Positions 35,602 to 43,907 of a stretch of 64,000 nucleotides of DNA are shown here, piece by piece. A program made the position numbers and the translations under genes. The stretch is from NCBI RefSeq assembly GCF_049650445.1, contig NZ_JBASAD010000035.1:62001-126000 (forward strand), in the 5' to 3' direction. The notes under the pieces were generated by a model. The model was given only the letters and a program-made list of their open reading frames with translations, searched no databases and was not told the origin of the DNA. How positions within the stretch are numbered: position 1 is the first letter of the stretch; each line of letters starts with the position of its first letter. This DNA is from Castellaniella sp049650445 (lineage in GTDB: Bacteria > Pseudomonadota > Gammaproteobacteria > Burkholderiales > Burkholderiaceae_B).

Positions 35602-35607
35602 TATAAT
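35602..35607 (+). promoter_or_regulatory. -10 element immediately before waaC
   Basis: A perfect TATAAT ends seven bases before the waaC ATG, so transcription would begin at or next to the start codon (leaderless or nearly so). No Shine-Dalgarno is visible and no clear -35 was found. Confidence 0.5.
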
Positions 35608-35613
35608 CGCGCC

Positions 35614-36618
35614 ATGACGACACGCATCCTCATCGTACGCACGTCCTCGCTCGGGGATCTGGTGCACATGCTGCCCGCCATCAGCGACATCGCCCGGCAC
35701 GTGCCGGACGCCACGATCGACTGGCTGGCCGAGGAATCCTTCGCCGACATCCCGTCCTGGCATCCGGCCGTGCACGAAGTCATTCGCGTCGCGCACCGGC
35801 GCTGGCGCAGGCACTGGTGGGCGGCCGACACCCGCCGCGAACGCGCTGCCCTGCGCGCCACTCTGGGCGAGCGCCGCTACGACGTCGTTCTGGACATGCA
35901 GGCCCTGATGAAATCGATCTGGCTGGTCCGCCAGGCGCGCGGCGTGCGTCATGGGCTGGACTGGAAATCAGCGCGCGAACCGCTGGCCTCGCTGTTCTAC
36001 GACGTGCGTCACCGGGTGGAATTCTGGCAGCCGGCCATCACCCGCCAGCGGACCCTGGCGGCGGCGGCGTTTGGCTACGCGATCGAAGGACCGCCGGATT
36101 TCGGCCTGCAGACCCTGACCGACGGGGTGGAGATCGAACCGGCGGCCCTGATCATGCCCTCGGCCAGCCGCGACGACAAGCTCTGGCCGGATGCCGATTG
36201 GCAACAGGTGTTCGATGATCTGCAGGGGCGCGGCCTGGGGCTGCGGCTGCTGGCCGGCAACGAGGCCGAACAGGCGCGTGCACGGGCGTTGATCCAGGGG
36301 CGGTCGGATGCGGTCGTCCTGCCCCGCATGGGGTTGCGGCAGGTGGCGGACCAACTGGCCCGGGCGCGCATCATGGTGGGCCTGGACAGCGGCCTGACGC
36401 ATCTGAGCGCCGGCCTGGGCCGTCCGACCATCGGCATCTACAAGGCCTCGACTCCGGTGCGGACGCCCCTGCAAGGGCCGGCCTATACCGCCAGCCTGGG
36501 CGAACGCGGGCAGGCGCCTGACGCCGGGCGCGTACAAGCCGCCATCGCCGAGGCCCTGGACGAAGCCCGCGCCGACCCGCCCCGGGCGGATGCCCCGGTC
36601 CTCGTGGGTGGGACCTGA
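35614..36618 (+). CDS. waaC: Lipopolysaccharide heptosyltransferase I
   Basis: A 334-residue GT9 enzyme adding the first heptose to Kdo in the LPS inner core. Motifs: ILIVRTSSLGDLVHMLPAIS at the N-terminus, DMQALMKS, and the nucleotide-binding end VGLDSGLTHLSAGLGRPTIG. It is followed closely by waaA, the Kdo transferase, so the two add the first inner-core sugars. The gene begins just behind a TATAAT, with no evident ribosome site. Confidence 0.94.
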   Translation: MTTRILIVRTSSLGDLVHMLPAISDIARHVPDATIDWLAEESFADIPSWHPAVHEVIRVAHRRWRRHWWAADTRRERAALRATLGERRYDVVLDMQALMKSIWLVRQARGVRHGLDWKSAREPLASLFYDVRHRVEFWQPAITRQRTLAAAAFGYAIEGPPDFGLQTLTDGVEIEPAALIMPSASRDDKLWPDADWQQVFDDLQGRGLGLRLLAGNEAEQARARALIQGRSDAVVLPRMGLRQVADQLARARIMVGLDSGLTHLSAGLGRPTIGIYKASTPVRTPLQGPAYTASLGERGQAPDAGRVQAAIAEALDEARADPPRADAPVLVGGT

Positions 36619-36661
36619 GCTTGGCTGCCGCCTTGCGTGTCCGGCCTCTCGGGAGTGCATG

Positions 36662-38023
36662 ATGCGTGTCCTGTATTCCCTGCTGCTGGTCGTTCTGTCT
36701 CCCGTGCTGCTGGGCTGGATGGCCTTGCGTGCCCGCCGCGCCGGGGGCCGGTGGTCGGTGCTGGGCGCGGTGCGTTTCGGCCGCTACGGACGGACCGAGG
36801 CTGAACCCGGCGCCGTCTGGGTCCACGCGGTCAGCCTGGGTGAGACCCGGGCCGCCCATCCGCTGATCCGGGCGCTGCTGGATCGCGGCCATCGGGTGCT
36901 GCTGACGCATCTGACGGCCACCGGTCGGGCCGAGGGCGCGCGCGTCTATGCGGCGGAACTGGCCGATGGCCGGCTGCGCCAGGACTGGCTGCCCTACGAT
37001 TTCCCCGGTGCGGCGCGCCGTTTCATGCGCCATCACCGTCCGGCGGTCGGGGTGCTGATCGAGCGCGAGGTCTGGCCCAACCTGGTACACGCCGCTGCGC
37101 GCGCCGGCGTGCCTCTGGTACTGGCCAGCGCCCGCATGTCTGAATCCTCGCTGCGCGGTACGCTGCGGCTGGGCGCACTGTTGCGGCCCGCCTATGGCGC
37201 GCTGACGCGCACCTATGCCCAGTCGCTGACGGACGCCTGGCGGCTGGAGCAGGCCGGTGCGCGGCAGGTCGCCGTGTCGGGCAACTTCAAGTTCGACCTG
37301 CGGCTGGATCATGAGCGAATGACACGGGGCGCAGGCTTCGCCGCCCGGCTGGGCCGCCGGGTCGTGGTGATTGCCAGTACCCGCGAAGGCGAGGACGCGC
37401 CTTTCATCGAAGCCATCCGCCGCGAGATCGGACAACGGCGCGTGCGTGGCGACGATTCCGGTCCGCCGTTGCTGTTCATTCTGGTGCCGCGACATCCGCA
37501 ACGTTTCGAGGCCGCCGCCGAGTTGCTGCAGGCTGCCGGTCTGCCCTACGTGCGGCGCAGCCGTCTGCTGGAACTGGGGGACGACAGCAGCCCGGCCGTC
37601 CAGGCGTGCCATGACGCGGTCGTGATACTGGGCGATACGCTGGGCGAGATGGCCTGGTACTACGCCTGCGCTCAGGTGGCGATCGTGGGCGGCAGTTTTG
37701 CGCCGCTGGGCGGCCAGAATTTCATCGAGGCCAGTGCCCAGGGGCGGCCGGTGCTGGTGGGGCCGCACACGGAAAATTTCGAACAGGCCGTGGGCGACGC
37801 CCTGGCCGCCGGCGCCATTGCCCGGGCAGCGGATCCGGACCAGGCTGTGCGCCAGGCCGTGCGCTGGCTGGACGATCCGGCCAGCCAGCACCGCATGGGC
37901 GAGACGGCCCGCGACTGGGTCCGGCAGCATGCCGGCGCTGTGGCGCGCGTGGTGGACGGGATCGAGACGCTGCTGGCTTCGGCGCCTGGTCCCGCCATGC
38001 TGCGTTGCAAATCCTCGCGATAG
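36662..38023 (+). CDS. waaA: 3-deoxy-D-manno-octulosonic acid (Kdo) transferase
   Basis: A 453-residue GT30 enzyme with an N-terminal membrane anchor (VLYSLLLVVLSPVLLGW), transferring Kdo from CMP-Kdo to lipid A. Signatures are VWVHAVSLGETRAA, LIEREVWPNL, and FAPLGGQNFIEASAQGRPVLVG near the donor site. Two adjacent ATG codons are available; the second has better spacing to GGGAG. The last codons (reading LRCKSSR) and the TAG stop lie inside a long hairpin that looks like a dispersed element, suggesting the native C-terminus was altered. Confidence 0.95.
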   Translation: MRVLYSLLLVVLSPVLLGWMALRARRAGGRWSVLGAVRFGRYGRTEAEPGAVWVHAVSLGETRAAHPLIRALLDRGHRVLLTHLTATGRAEGARVYAAELADGRLRQDWLPYDFPGAARRFMRHHRPAVGVLIEREVWPNLVHAAARAGVPLVLASARMSESSLRGTLRLGALLRPAYGALTRTYAQSLTDAWRLEQAGARQVAVSGNFKFDLRLDHERMTRGAGFAARLGRRVVVIASTREGEDAPFIEAIRREIGQRRVRGDDSGPPLLFILVPRHPQRFEAAAELLQAAGLPYVRRSRLLELGDDSSPAVQACHDAVVILGDTLGEMAWYYACAQVAIVGGSFAPLGGQNFIEASAQGRPVLVGPHTENFEQAVGDALAAGAIARAADPDQAVRQAVRWLDDPASQHRMGETARDWVRQHAGAVARVVDGIETLLASAPGPAMLRCKSSR

Positions 38024-38045
38024 TCTGACTATCGCTGCGGTTTGC
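38007..38045. repeat. Long imperfect hairpin at the waaA stop codon
   Basis: Inner perfect stem GCGATAGT / ACTATCGC with a CTG loop, extended by GCAAATCC pairing imperfectly with CGGTTTGC. The waaA stop is in the 5' arm. No T-run follows, so it is not a classic terminator; it resembles a REP-type palindrome. A smaller stem CTTG/CAAG follows at 38048-38060. Confidence 0.6.
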
Positions 38046-38094
38046 GCCTTGCCTGACAAGCCCAGGCATCCGAATCAGTTAGGACGCTGGACAA

Positions 38095-38934
38095 TCAGGC
38101 CGGCGTCAGGCCGTGGTATTTCTGGCCCAATGCGATCGTCGCCTGGAAGAAGCCTTCTTTGCTGCCGCAATCGTAGCGGACCCCGTCGTAGCGGTGGGCC
38201 AGCACGCGGCGCTGCTTGAGCAAATCGGCGATGGCGTCCGTCAATTGGATTTCGCGGCCGACTCCGGCCCGGGTGCGGCGGAGGTGGTCGAAAATTTCGG
38301 GTTCCAGGATGTACCGGCCGACGACGGCCTGGTTCGAGGGGGCGTCCTGCGGTTCGGGTTTTTCCACGATGCGTTCGACCCGCGTGTTGCGCGCGTCGAT
38401 GGCCGTGCCGGCAATCATCCCGTATTTGCGTGAATCGACCGGATCGATGGTCTGGATGGCGAGCACGCTGCCATCGTGCTGATGTGCCGCGTTCACCAGT
38501 TGGCGCGTGACGGAGGTGTCGGCGTCCAGCAGGTCGTCGGCCAGCAGCACGGCGAAGGGCTCGTTGCCGACGATGGGCTCGGCGCACAGCACGGCATGAC
38601 CCAGGCCCAGCGGCTGGGCCTGGCGGGTGTAGATGCAGTGGACGTGCGGTGGCAGTATGGTGCGGACCGTGTCCAGCAGGGCCTGCTTGCCCTTGGCTTC
38701 CAGCTCGGCTTCGAGCTCGGGCATGCGGTCGAAGTGGTCCTCGATGGCCCGCTTGTGGCGGCCCGTGACGAAGATCAGTTCCGTGATGCCCGCAGCCAGG
38801 GCTTCTTCGACGGCGTACTGGATCAGGGGCTTGTCGATGACCGGCAGCATTTCCTTGGGCATGGCCTTGGTGGCCGGCAGGAAACGGGTGCCCAGGCCTG
38901 CAACAGGGAAGACGGCTTTGCGGATCGGTTTCAT
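38095..38934 (-). CDS. galU: UTP-glucose-1-phosphate uridylyltransferase
   Basis: A 279-residue nucleotidyltransferase producing UDP-glucose for surface polysaccharides. Signature stretches are AVFPVAGLGTRFLPATKAMP, KEMLPVIDKPLIQYAVEEA, and GLGHAVLCA; the C-terminal part has YDCGSKEGFFQATI. Its start overlaps the stop of a hidden 57-codon gene (TGATG), so it is the second gene of a small operon. It converges on waaA. Confidence 0.96.
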   Translation of the reverse strand: MKPIRKAVFPVAGLGTRFLPATKAMPKEMLPVIDKPLIQYAVEEALAAGITELIFVTGRHKRAIEDHFDRMPELEAELEAKGKQALLDTVRTILPPHVHCIYTRQAQPLGLGHAVLCAEPIVGNEPFAVLLADDLLDADTSVTRQLVNAAHQHDGSVLAIQTIDPVDSRKYGMIAGTAIDARNTRVERIVEKPEPQDAPSNQAVVGRYILEPEIFDHLRRTRAGVGREIQLTDAIADLLKQRRVLAHRYDGVRYDCGSKEGFFQATIALGQKYHGLTPA

Positions 38935-39107
38935 CAGGGGGTGGCGGCGGGAGGGATGGGCGCGCCCAGCGTCAGCATCTGCTGGTTGCGTTGCGACAGC
39001 GGCCGGGGCGTGCGCCCCTGCTCGGACGGCGGCGGGCCGAAGAAGCCCTGGCCGTAGGCCAGCAGCGCCAGATTGGCGATGACCGCGAGAATCAGCAGGA
39101 AACGCAT
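38934..39107 (-). CDS. Small membrane-anchored protein upstream of galU (57 aa)
   Basis: A 57-residue reading frame with an N-terminal hydrophobic segment (MRFLLILAVIANLALLAYG) and a hydrophilic Pro/Gln/Arg-rich tail (PPPSEQGRTPRPLSQRNQQM). It is translationally coupled to galU through TGATG. The opening resembles the anchor of SPOR-domain proteins of betaproteobacteria, but no SPOR domain follows. I do not recognise a function; location suggests an envelope-linked small protein. GC-rich third codon positions support coding. Confidence 0.6.
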   Translation of the reverse strand: MRFLLILAVIANLALLAYGQGFFGPPPSEQGRTPRPLSQRNQQMLTLGAPIPPAATP

Positions 39108-39128
39108 GCGTCAGCCTGGATGGAGAAA

Positions 39129-39167
39129 GGGATGCCTGCCAGTATATCAGCGGGGTTCGGGCATCCC
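39129..39167 (-). terminator. Hairpin between dgoA and the galU operon
   Basis: Stem GGGATGCC / GGCATCCC around a 23-nt loop, followed on the minus strand by TTTCT. It lies just after the dgoA stop and could end the dgoK-dgoA transcript. The loop contains TATACT on the minus strand, which might be a -10 for the galU operon. Confidence 0.5.
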
Positions 39168-39175
39168 GACGGAAC

Positions 39176-39826
39176 TCAGGCCGCTCGCAGCGCAGCCCAG
39201 GCCTGCGCGAAGGCCTGCGCGTCCTCCCGGACGGCCTGTGCGCTTTTGCCGGGCTTGTACAGCGACGAGCCGATCCCGAATCCCGTGGCACCCGCCTGGG
39301 TCCAGGCGGCCATCGTGCCGGTGGCGATGCCCCCCACGGGGAATAGGTCGCTGCCCCGGGGCAGCACGGCCAGCAGGGCCTTGACCACGGCAGGCGAGGC
39401 CAGTTCGGCGGGGAACAGCTTCAGGCCGTGCGCGCCATGCGCCAGCGCGCTGAAGGCTTCGGTCGGCGTCAGGATGCCGGGCAGGCTGATCATGCCGAGC
39501 CTGACGGTCTCGTCGATCACGGCCGGATCGGCATTGGGCGAGATGATCAGTTGTCCGCCTGCGGCGTGCACATCGCGGACCTGTGCCGGGGTCAGCACGG
39601 TGCCTGCGCCCACCAGCACATCGGGAAAGGCGGTGCGCAGGGCCGCGATGCTGGCCAGCGGATCGGGAGAGTTCAAGGGCACTTCCCACAGCAGGAAGCC
39701 GGCGTCGTGCAGCGCCTGGCCGATGGCAACGGCCTCGGCCGGCTGGAGACCGCGCAGAATGGCGATCAGCGGCAGGCGGGGCTTGAGTTCGGCATAGCGT
39801 TGATGCAGCGGGTGCGGGGCGTTCAT
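39176..39826 (-). CDS. dgoA: 2-dehydro-3-deoxy-6-phosphogalactonate aldolase
   Basis: A 216-residue KDPG/KDPGal aldolase-family TIM barrel. Motifs: PLIAILRGLQPAEAVAIGQAL with the conserved Arg, VGAGTVLTPAQV, and the Schiff-base lysine region GAHGLKLFPAELAS, then LFPVGGIATGTM. Beside the 2-keto-3-deoxygalactonate kinase gene, so it should split KDPGal into pyruvate and glyceraldehyde 3-phosphate. ATGA overlap with dgoK shows coupling. The galactonate dehydratase and transporter are not in the window. Confidence 0.93.
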   Translation of the reverse strand: MNAPHPLHQRYAELKPRLPLIAILRGLQPAEAVAIGQALHDAGFLLWEVPLNSPDPLASIAALRTAFPDVLVGAGTVLTPAQVRDVHAAGGQLIISPNADPAVIDETVRLGMISLPGILTPTEAFSALAHGAHGLKLFPAELASPAVVKALLAVLPRGSDLFPVGGIATGTMAAWTQAGATGFGIGSSLYKPGKSAQAVREDAQAFAQAWAALRAA

Positions 39827-40791
39827 GCGGCAGTCTCCGTCAAATGTGTCTGGATGGCCAGGTGGCCGGCCCAGGTGGCCTCGTCGCCGAAGACGACCGT
39901 ATCGCAGGACAATTGCGCCAGGGCCAGGCGGTAGCGCAGGGCCAGCGCGTCGTTGCCGATCAGTGCGACCGTGTCCCCGGCAGCGGGTTGCATGTCGCGC
40001 AGTTCCTGGCCGATCAGCAGGCCCGAGAGGAAACTGGACGATTGTGCGGGGTGCAGGGTGTCGAACAGACTGAGGGTGCGGACGCCGAACAGCAGGTGGC
40101 CGAGCGCCTCGTCCCGCAGGCCGCGTTGCACGCCCTGCAAGAAAGCGGTCTCGTCCAGCGGCGCCTGGACGTCCGTGGTCCGGCCCAGGATGGAATGTCG
40201 GGTGAGCAGGGCGAACAGTTCGCCCGTCATGAAGGTCCTGAAGCGGGTGACGGCACCGTCCTGCATCTGCACCCATTTGCTGTGCGTGCCAGGCAGTACC
40301 AGCAGGCCGTCGCGCCGCTGCATGAGCCGCAGCGTGCCGAAGACCTGGATCTCCTCGCCGCGCATCACGTCGGGTACACCGGCGACAGCGTCCACGCCGT
40401 CGGGCGGCACCACGCTCATGCCGGGCACGATGGCCATGGGTACGCCGTTCATGGCGGGCAGCCACGCGAGGCTGCGGCACAAGGCATCGAAGCTGGCGGG
40501 GCAAGGGCAGTAGGGGGCCTCTTGCCAGCCCTGGCGGCTGCCGACCATGCCCGAGAGCAGGCACAGCGTGGGCGCCTGTTCCAGCCAGTCGCCGAAATGC
40601 TGTTCGAAGGCCGCAGCGAAACCGTCCGGCGCCACCTGCAGGATGCCGTGCGGCAACGCGCGTCGCGCCGCGATCCGGCCTTGCGCGTCAATCAGTACGC
40701 CGCGCAGCGAGGTGGTGCCCCAGTCGATGGCGAGCAGGCGGGGGCGGGCGTCTTGCGGGCCGCGCGAGGGCGGCGTCAGGGTGTCGGTCAC
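39823..40791 (-). CDS. dgoK: 2-dehydro-3-deoxygalactonokinase
   Basis: A 322-residue DgoK-family sugar-acid kinase of the ASKHA fold. The phosphate-1 loop is AIDWGTTSLRGVLID, with LLSGMVGSRQGW and VLPGTHSKWVQ as further family signatures. It phosphorylates 2-dehydro-3-deoxygalactonate, the step before the adjacent aldolase, in the De Ley-Doudoroff pathway of galactonate breakdown. Confidence 0.93.
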   Translation of the reverse strand: MTDTLTPPSRGPQDARPRLLAIDWGTTSLRGVLIDAQGRIAARRALPHGILQVAPDGFAAAFEQHFGDWLEQAPTLCLLSGMVGSRQGWQEAPYCPCPASFDALCRSLAWLPAMNGVPMAIVPGMSVVPPDGVDAVAGVPDVMRGEEIQVFGTLRLMQRRDGLLVLPGTHSKWVQMQDGAVTRFRTFMTGELFALLTRHSILGRTTDVQAPLDETAFLQGVQRGLRDEALGHLLFGVRTLSLFDTLHPAQSSSFLSGLLIGQELRDMQPAAGDTVALIGNDALALRYRLALAQLSCDTVVFGDEATWAGHLAIQTHLTETAA

Positions 40792-40824
40792 AGGCGGGTC
40801 TGCGCGTCAGCGTGAGTAAGAGCC

Positions 40825-41211
40825 TTACAGCGGCTTGTAGGCCGTGACGTCGATCTCGACCTTGGCGTCGATCATCAGGCGCGATTCCACCGTGGAGCGG
40901 GCGGGGCGGTGATCGCCGAAGCATTCCATGTAGACGCGATTGAAACTGCCGAAGTCGCGCGCATCATCGAGCCAGACATTGACCTTGGCGACGTCCTGCA
41001 GAGTGCAGCCCGCCAGCGCCAGCGCGGCTTCCAGGCGCTGGAACACCTGACGGGTCTGGGCTTCGATGCCGCCGGTCACGACCTGACCCTGGTCGTCGGT
41101 GGGTACGGTGCCCGACACGAAGACGAAATCACCCGCGCGCACGGCGGGCGAGAGCGGGCGTGACTGGCGGTCGGATGCGATGGGGGACTGACCTAGGGTA
41201 ATTACCGGCAT
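40825..41211 (-). CDS. RidA family enamine/imine deaminase
   Basis: A 128-residue trimeric-type RidA protein that hydrolyses reactive 2-aminoacrylate-like enamines. The substrate-binding arginine is present in PARSTVESRLMID, and FVSGTVPTDDQGQVV matches the family N-terminal half. It is divergent from the peptide transporter/D-amino-acid operon. RidA would remove the enamine by-products of a PLP enzyme acting on serine- or threonine-type amino acids such as the DSD1 protein in that operon. Confidence 0.88.
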   Translation of the reverse strand: MPVITLGQSPIASDRQSRPLSPAVRAGDFVFVSGTVPTDDQGQVVTGGIEAQTRQVFQRLEAALALAGCTLQDVAKVNVWLDDARDFGSFNRVYMECFGDHRPARSTVESRLMIDAKVEIDVTAYKPL

Positions 41212-41227
41212 GACATCATCTCCTGAA

Positions 41228-41242
41228 TGTAAGAATATTACA
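41228..41242. promoter_or_regulatory. 15-bp palindrome resembling an RpiR-family (HexR-like) operator
   Basis: TGTAA-GAATA-TTACA, a symmetric site in the AT-rich gap between ridA and the transporter operon. The length and TGTAR...YTACA ends resemble the HexR operator; HexR is an RpiR-family protein and an RpiR-family gene lies in this operon (48184). A second half-site TGTAATTTATT is at 41302. Confidence 0.55.
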
Positions 41243-41360
41243 TAAACAAAGCACGAAAAACACTTTTTTAAATGATAAAACGGTTTTTTGTGGTTGTGGA
41301 TGTAATTTATTTTCCTAAATTATTTTCCTGAACCATCTGACCCGATCAAAGGCGAAGCCC

Positions 41361-42935
41361 ATGAACGCACACCCCTTGTTTCCGCAAATGACGCGTCGTC
41401 GTCTGCTGGTCTCCGCCCTGCTGGTGGCCGGCTGTATGAGCCTGCCCCTGGAATCCGTGTACGCGCAAGCGAGTGTCCGGGGCGGTTCGGCCAACCTCGC
41501 CATGATCGGCGAGTTGCAGAGCATGGACCCGATGACCACACCGACCGACCTGGTGGGTACGGTGATGCAGCACGTCTACGAACCGCTCTATACCTTTGAT
41601 GGTCAATGGAACATCCAGCCCATGCTGGCCGACACCATGCCTGCGATCTCGGCTGATGGCAAGACCTACACCATCGCGCTGCGCCAGGGCGTGAAGTTCC
41701 ACAACGGCAAGGACATGAGCGCCGACGATGTGGTGGCCTCGCTGAAGCGCTGGATGGCGGTGTCCGCGCGCGGCAAGGCCGTGGGGCAGGTCGTGACCAG
41801 CATCGCCGCTCAGGGGCCGCTGACGGTGGAGATCCAGCTCAAGACCATCTACGCGCCGCTGCTGGCGCATCTGGCCATGCCCAGCGGCATGGCCGGCATC
41901 ATGCCCAAGGAAGCGATCGCCACGCCGCTCACGGACATCGTCGGCACCGGACCCTACAAGCTCAAAGAGCGCAAGCCGGACCAGTACACGGTGTTTGTGC
42001 GTTTCGACGAGTACGCGGCGCGCAGCGAGCCCGCCAGCGGGTACGCCGGCAAGCGCGAGGCGCTGCTCGATGAACTTCGCTTTGTGCCGGTGCCCAATGC
42101 GACGACGCGCCTGGAAGGCGCGCTCGCCGGCCAGTTCCATTACGCCGACCTGTTGCAGGTCGAATCGATGGGCCGTCTGGAAAAGGCCGGTCCCGCCGTA
42201 GTGCCGATCCTGACGCAGAACTTCGGTTTCCCCTACATCGTGTTCAACACCAAGGAAGGCGTGCTGGCCAGCCAGCCGATGCGTCAGGCCGTGCAGACCG
42301 CGATGGGCGAAGCCGAGATGCTGATGGCCGGTTTCGGCGATCCGCGCTTCTTTACCGCCGAACCCAATTTCTTCCCCAAGGACACCCCCTTCTATTCCGA
42401 CGCGGGCGCTGCGCTCTACAACCAGAAGAACCCGAAACTGTCCAAGGAACAGGCCGGCAAGGCAGGCTACAAGGACGAGCCCGTCCGGATCATGGTCAGC
42501 CGCCAGTACGAGTTCCACTACAACATGGCGCTGGTGATGGCCGAGCACCTCAAGCGCGCCGGCTTCAAGACCGATCTGATGGTGGTGGACTGGGCGACGT
42601 TGGTGCAGCGCCGCAACGATCCCAAGCTGTGGGACATCTACGTGACGCACTCGGGCCTGTTCCCCGAGCCCATGCTGTCGCCGCCGCAATTGGGCGAAGG
42701 CGCGCCCGGCTGGTGGGAAACCGACACCAAGAAGGCGGTGCTGGCCGCCTTCAACAGCGAACCGGACGTGGCCAAGCGCGGTCCGCTGTGGGGCCCCGTA
42801 CAAGAGCTGGTCTATCAAGAGGTGCCGTTCGTGGAGGTGGGCCGCTTCAATGGCCTGTCGGCGCGCTCGGCCAAGCTGCAGGGCTATACGCCGGCCACCT
42901 GGCCGTTCTTCTGGAACACTTCGCTCGCCCAATAG
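41361..42935 (+). CDS. ABC transporter substrate-binding protein (peptide/nickel family)
   Basis: A 524-residue periplasmic binding protein of the DppA/OppA (SBP_bac_5) family. Signal peptide with RRRLLVSALLVAG; mature motifs MQHVYEPLYTFDG, YTIALRQGVKFHNGKDMSADDV and GTGPYKLKERKPDQYTVF are characteristic. First gene of an operon with two permeases and two ATPases. Context with a D-aminoacylase suggests it binds N-acyl-D-amino acids or D-residue-containing peptides; specificity is inference. Another ATG-proximal reading (ten residues in, before TRRRLL) is possible for the start. Confidence 0.92.
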   Translation: MNAHPLFPQMTRRRLLVSALLVAGCMSLPLESVYAQASVRGGSANLAMIGELQSMDPMTTPTDLVGTVMQHVYEPLYTFDGQWNIQPMLADTMPAISADGKTYTIALRQGVKFHNGKDMSADDVVASLKRWMAVSARGKAVGQVVTSIAAQGPLTVEIQLKTIYAPLLAHLAMPSGMAGIMPKEAIATPLTDIVGTGPYKLKERKPDQYTVFVRFDEYAARSEPASGYAGKREALLDELRFVPVPNATTRLEGALAGQFHYADLLQVESMGRLEKAGPAVVPILTQNFGFPYIVFNTKEGVLASQPMRQAVQTAMGEAEMLMAGFGDPRFFTAEPNFFPKDTPFYSDAGAALYNQKNPKLSKEQAGKAGYKDEPVRIMVSRQYEFHYNMALVMAEHLKRAGFKTDLMVVDWATLVQRRNDPKLWDIYVTHSGLFPEPMLSPPQLGEGAPGWWETDTKKAVLAAFNSEPDVAKRGPLWGPVQELVYQEVPFVEVGRFNGLSARSAKLQGYTPATWPFFWNTSLAQ

Positions 42936-42953
42936 GCGGGCCGGATCGCCCCG

Positions 42954-43907
42954 ATGCTGAGTTTTCTGATCAGGCGCCTGTGCGGCGCGGTGCTGGTGCT
43001 GGCCATCGTCGCCGTGCTGGTCTTCCTGCTGACACGCCTGGCCTCGGGCGATCCGGTGGCGCTGCTGCTGGGCGACCAGGCCACGGCCGCCGACATCGCG
43101 GCTGCGCGTGTGCAGTATGGGCTGGACCAGCCGCTCTTCACGCAGTTCGTGCTGTGGATCGGCCAGGTGCTGCGCGGCAATCTGGGGCAGTCGATTTTCC
43201 TGCAGATGCCGGTTTTGCATGCGCTGGCCGAGCGGGCCGAGCCGACTGCGTTTCTCGCCCTGTTCTCGGTGGCGATCGCGGCCGGCATCGGCGTGCCCTG
43301 CGGCATGGCGGCCGCCGTCTGGCGCGGCAGCCGGGGCGATCAGATCGTCAGCACCGTGGCCATGCTGGGCGCCAGCATTCCCAGTTTCTGGTTCGGTCTG
43401 ATCCTGATACAGGTCTTTGCCGTGCACCTGGGCTGGTTCCCGGCCTCGGGCTATGGCGAGCCGGGGGCGTCGATGAGCGACCGCGTCCTGCACCTGCTGC
43501 TGCCGTCCATCGTGCTGGGCGTGCTCAATTCGGCCTTGGTGATCCGTTTCACGCGCGCCTCGGTGCTCGACATCCTGGGCGAGGATTATGTCCGCACCGC
43601 GCGCGCCAAGGGACTGGCCGAACGCGTGGTGCTCATCAAGCACGTGCTGCGCAATGCGCTGGTGCCCATCGTCACTGTGCTGGGGCTGACTCTGGCGCTG
43701 ATGATCGGCGGCACCGTGGTGACCGAGACCGTGTTCAATCTGCCCGGCGTGGGCAATCTGGTGGTGCGTGCGGTGCTGCGCCGCGACTACCCCGTGATCC
43801 AGGGCACTTTGCTGGTGATCGCCGCGATCTATGTGTTCATCAACCTGGCGATTGACCTGCTCTATACCGTGGTCGATCCCCGCATCCGTCTGGGGGGCTC
43901 GTCATGA
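42954..43907 (+). CDS. ABC transporter permease (DppB type)
   Basis: A 317-residue, six-helix inner-membrane permease starting MLSFLIRRLCGAVLVLAIV. It has the long periplasmic loop with GDPVALLLGDQATA and the EAA coupling motif in DILGEDYVRTARAKGLAERVV. Pairs with the next permease. The four-base ATGA overlap with the next gene indicates coupled translation. Confidence 0.94.
   Translation: MLSFLIRRLCGAVLVLAIVAVLVFLLTRLASGDPVALLLGDQATAADIAAARVQYGLDQPLFTQFVLWIGQVLRGNLGQSIFLQMPVLHALAERAEPTAFLALFSVAIAAGIGVPCGMAAAVWRGSRGDQIVSTVAMLGASIPSFWFGLILIQVFAVHLGWFPASGYGEPGASMSDRVLHLLLPSIVLGVLNSALVIRFTRASVLDILGEDYVRTARAKGLAERVVLIKHVLRNALVPIVTVLGLTLALMIGGTVVTETVFNLPGVGNLVVRAVLRRDYPVIQGTLLVIAAIYVFINLAIDLLYTVVDPRIRLGGSS

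Noticed and set aside
36371..38059. A 562-codon minus-strand frame
   Set aside because: Antisense shadow of waaC/waaA without domain motifs.
41346..43643. A 765-codon minus-strand frame
   Set aside because: Antisense to the transporter genes; the plus strand has full family signatures.
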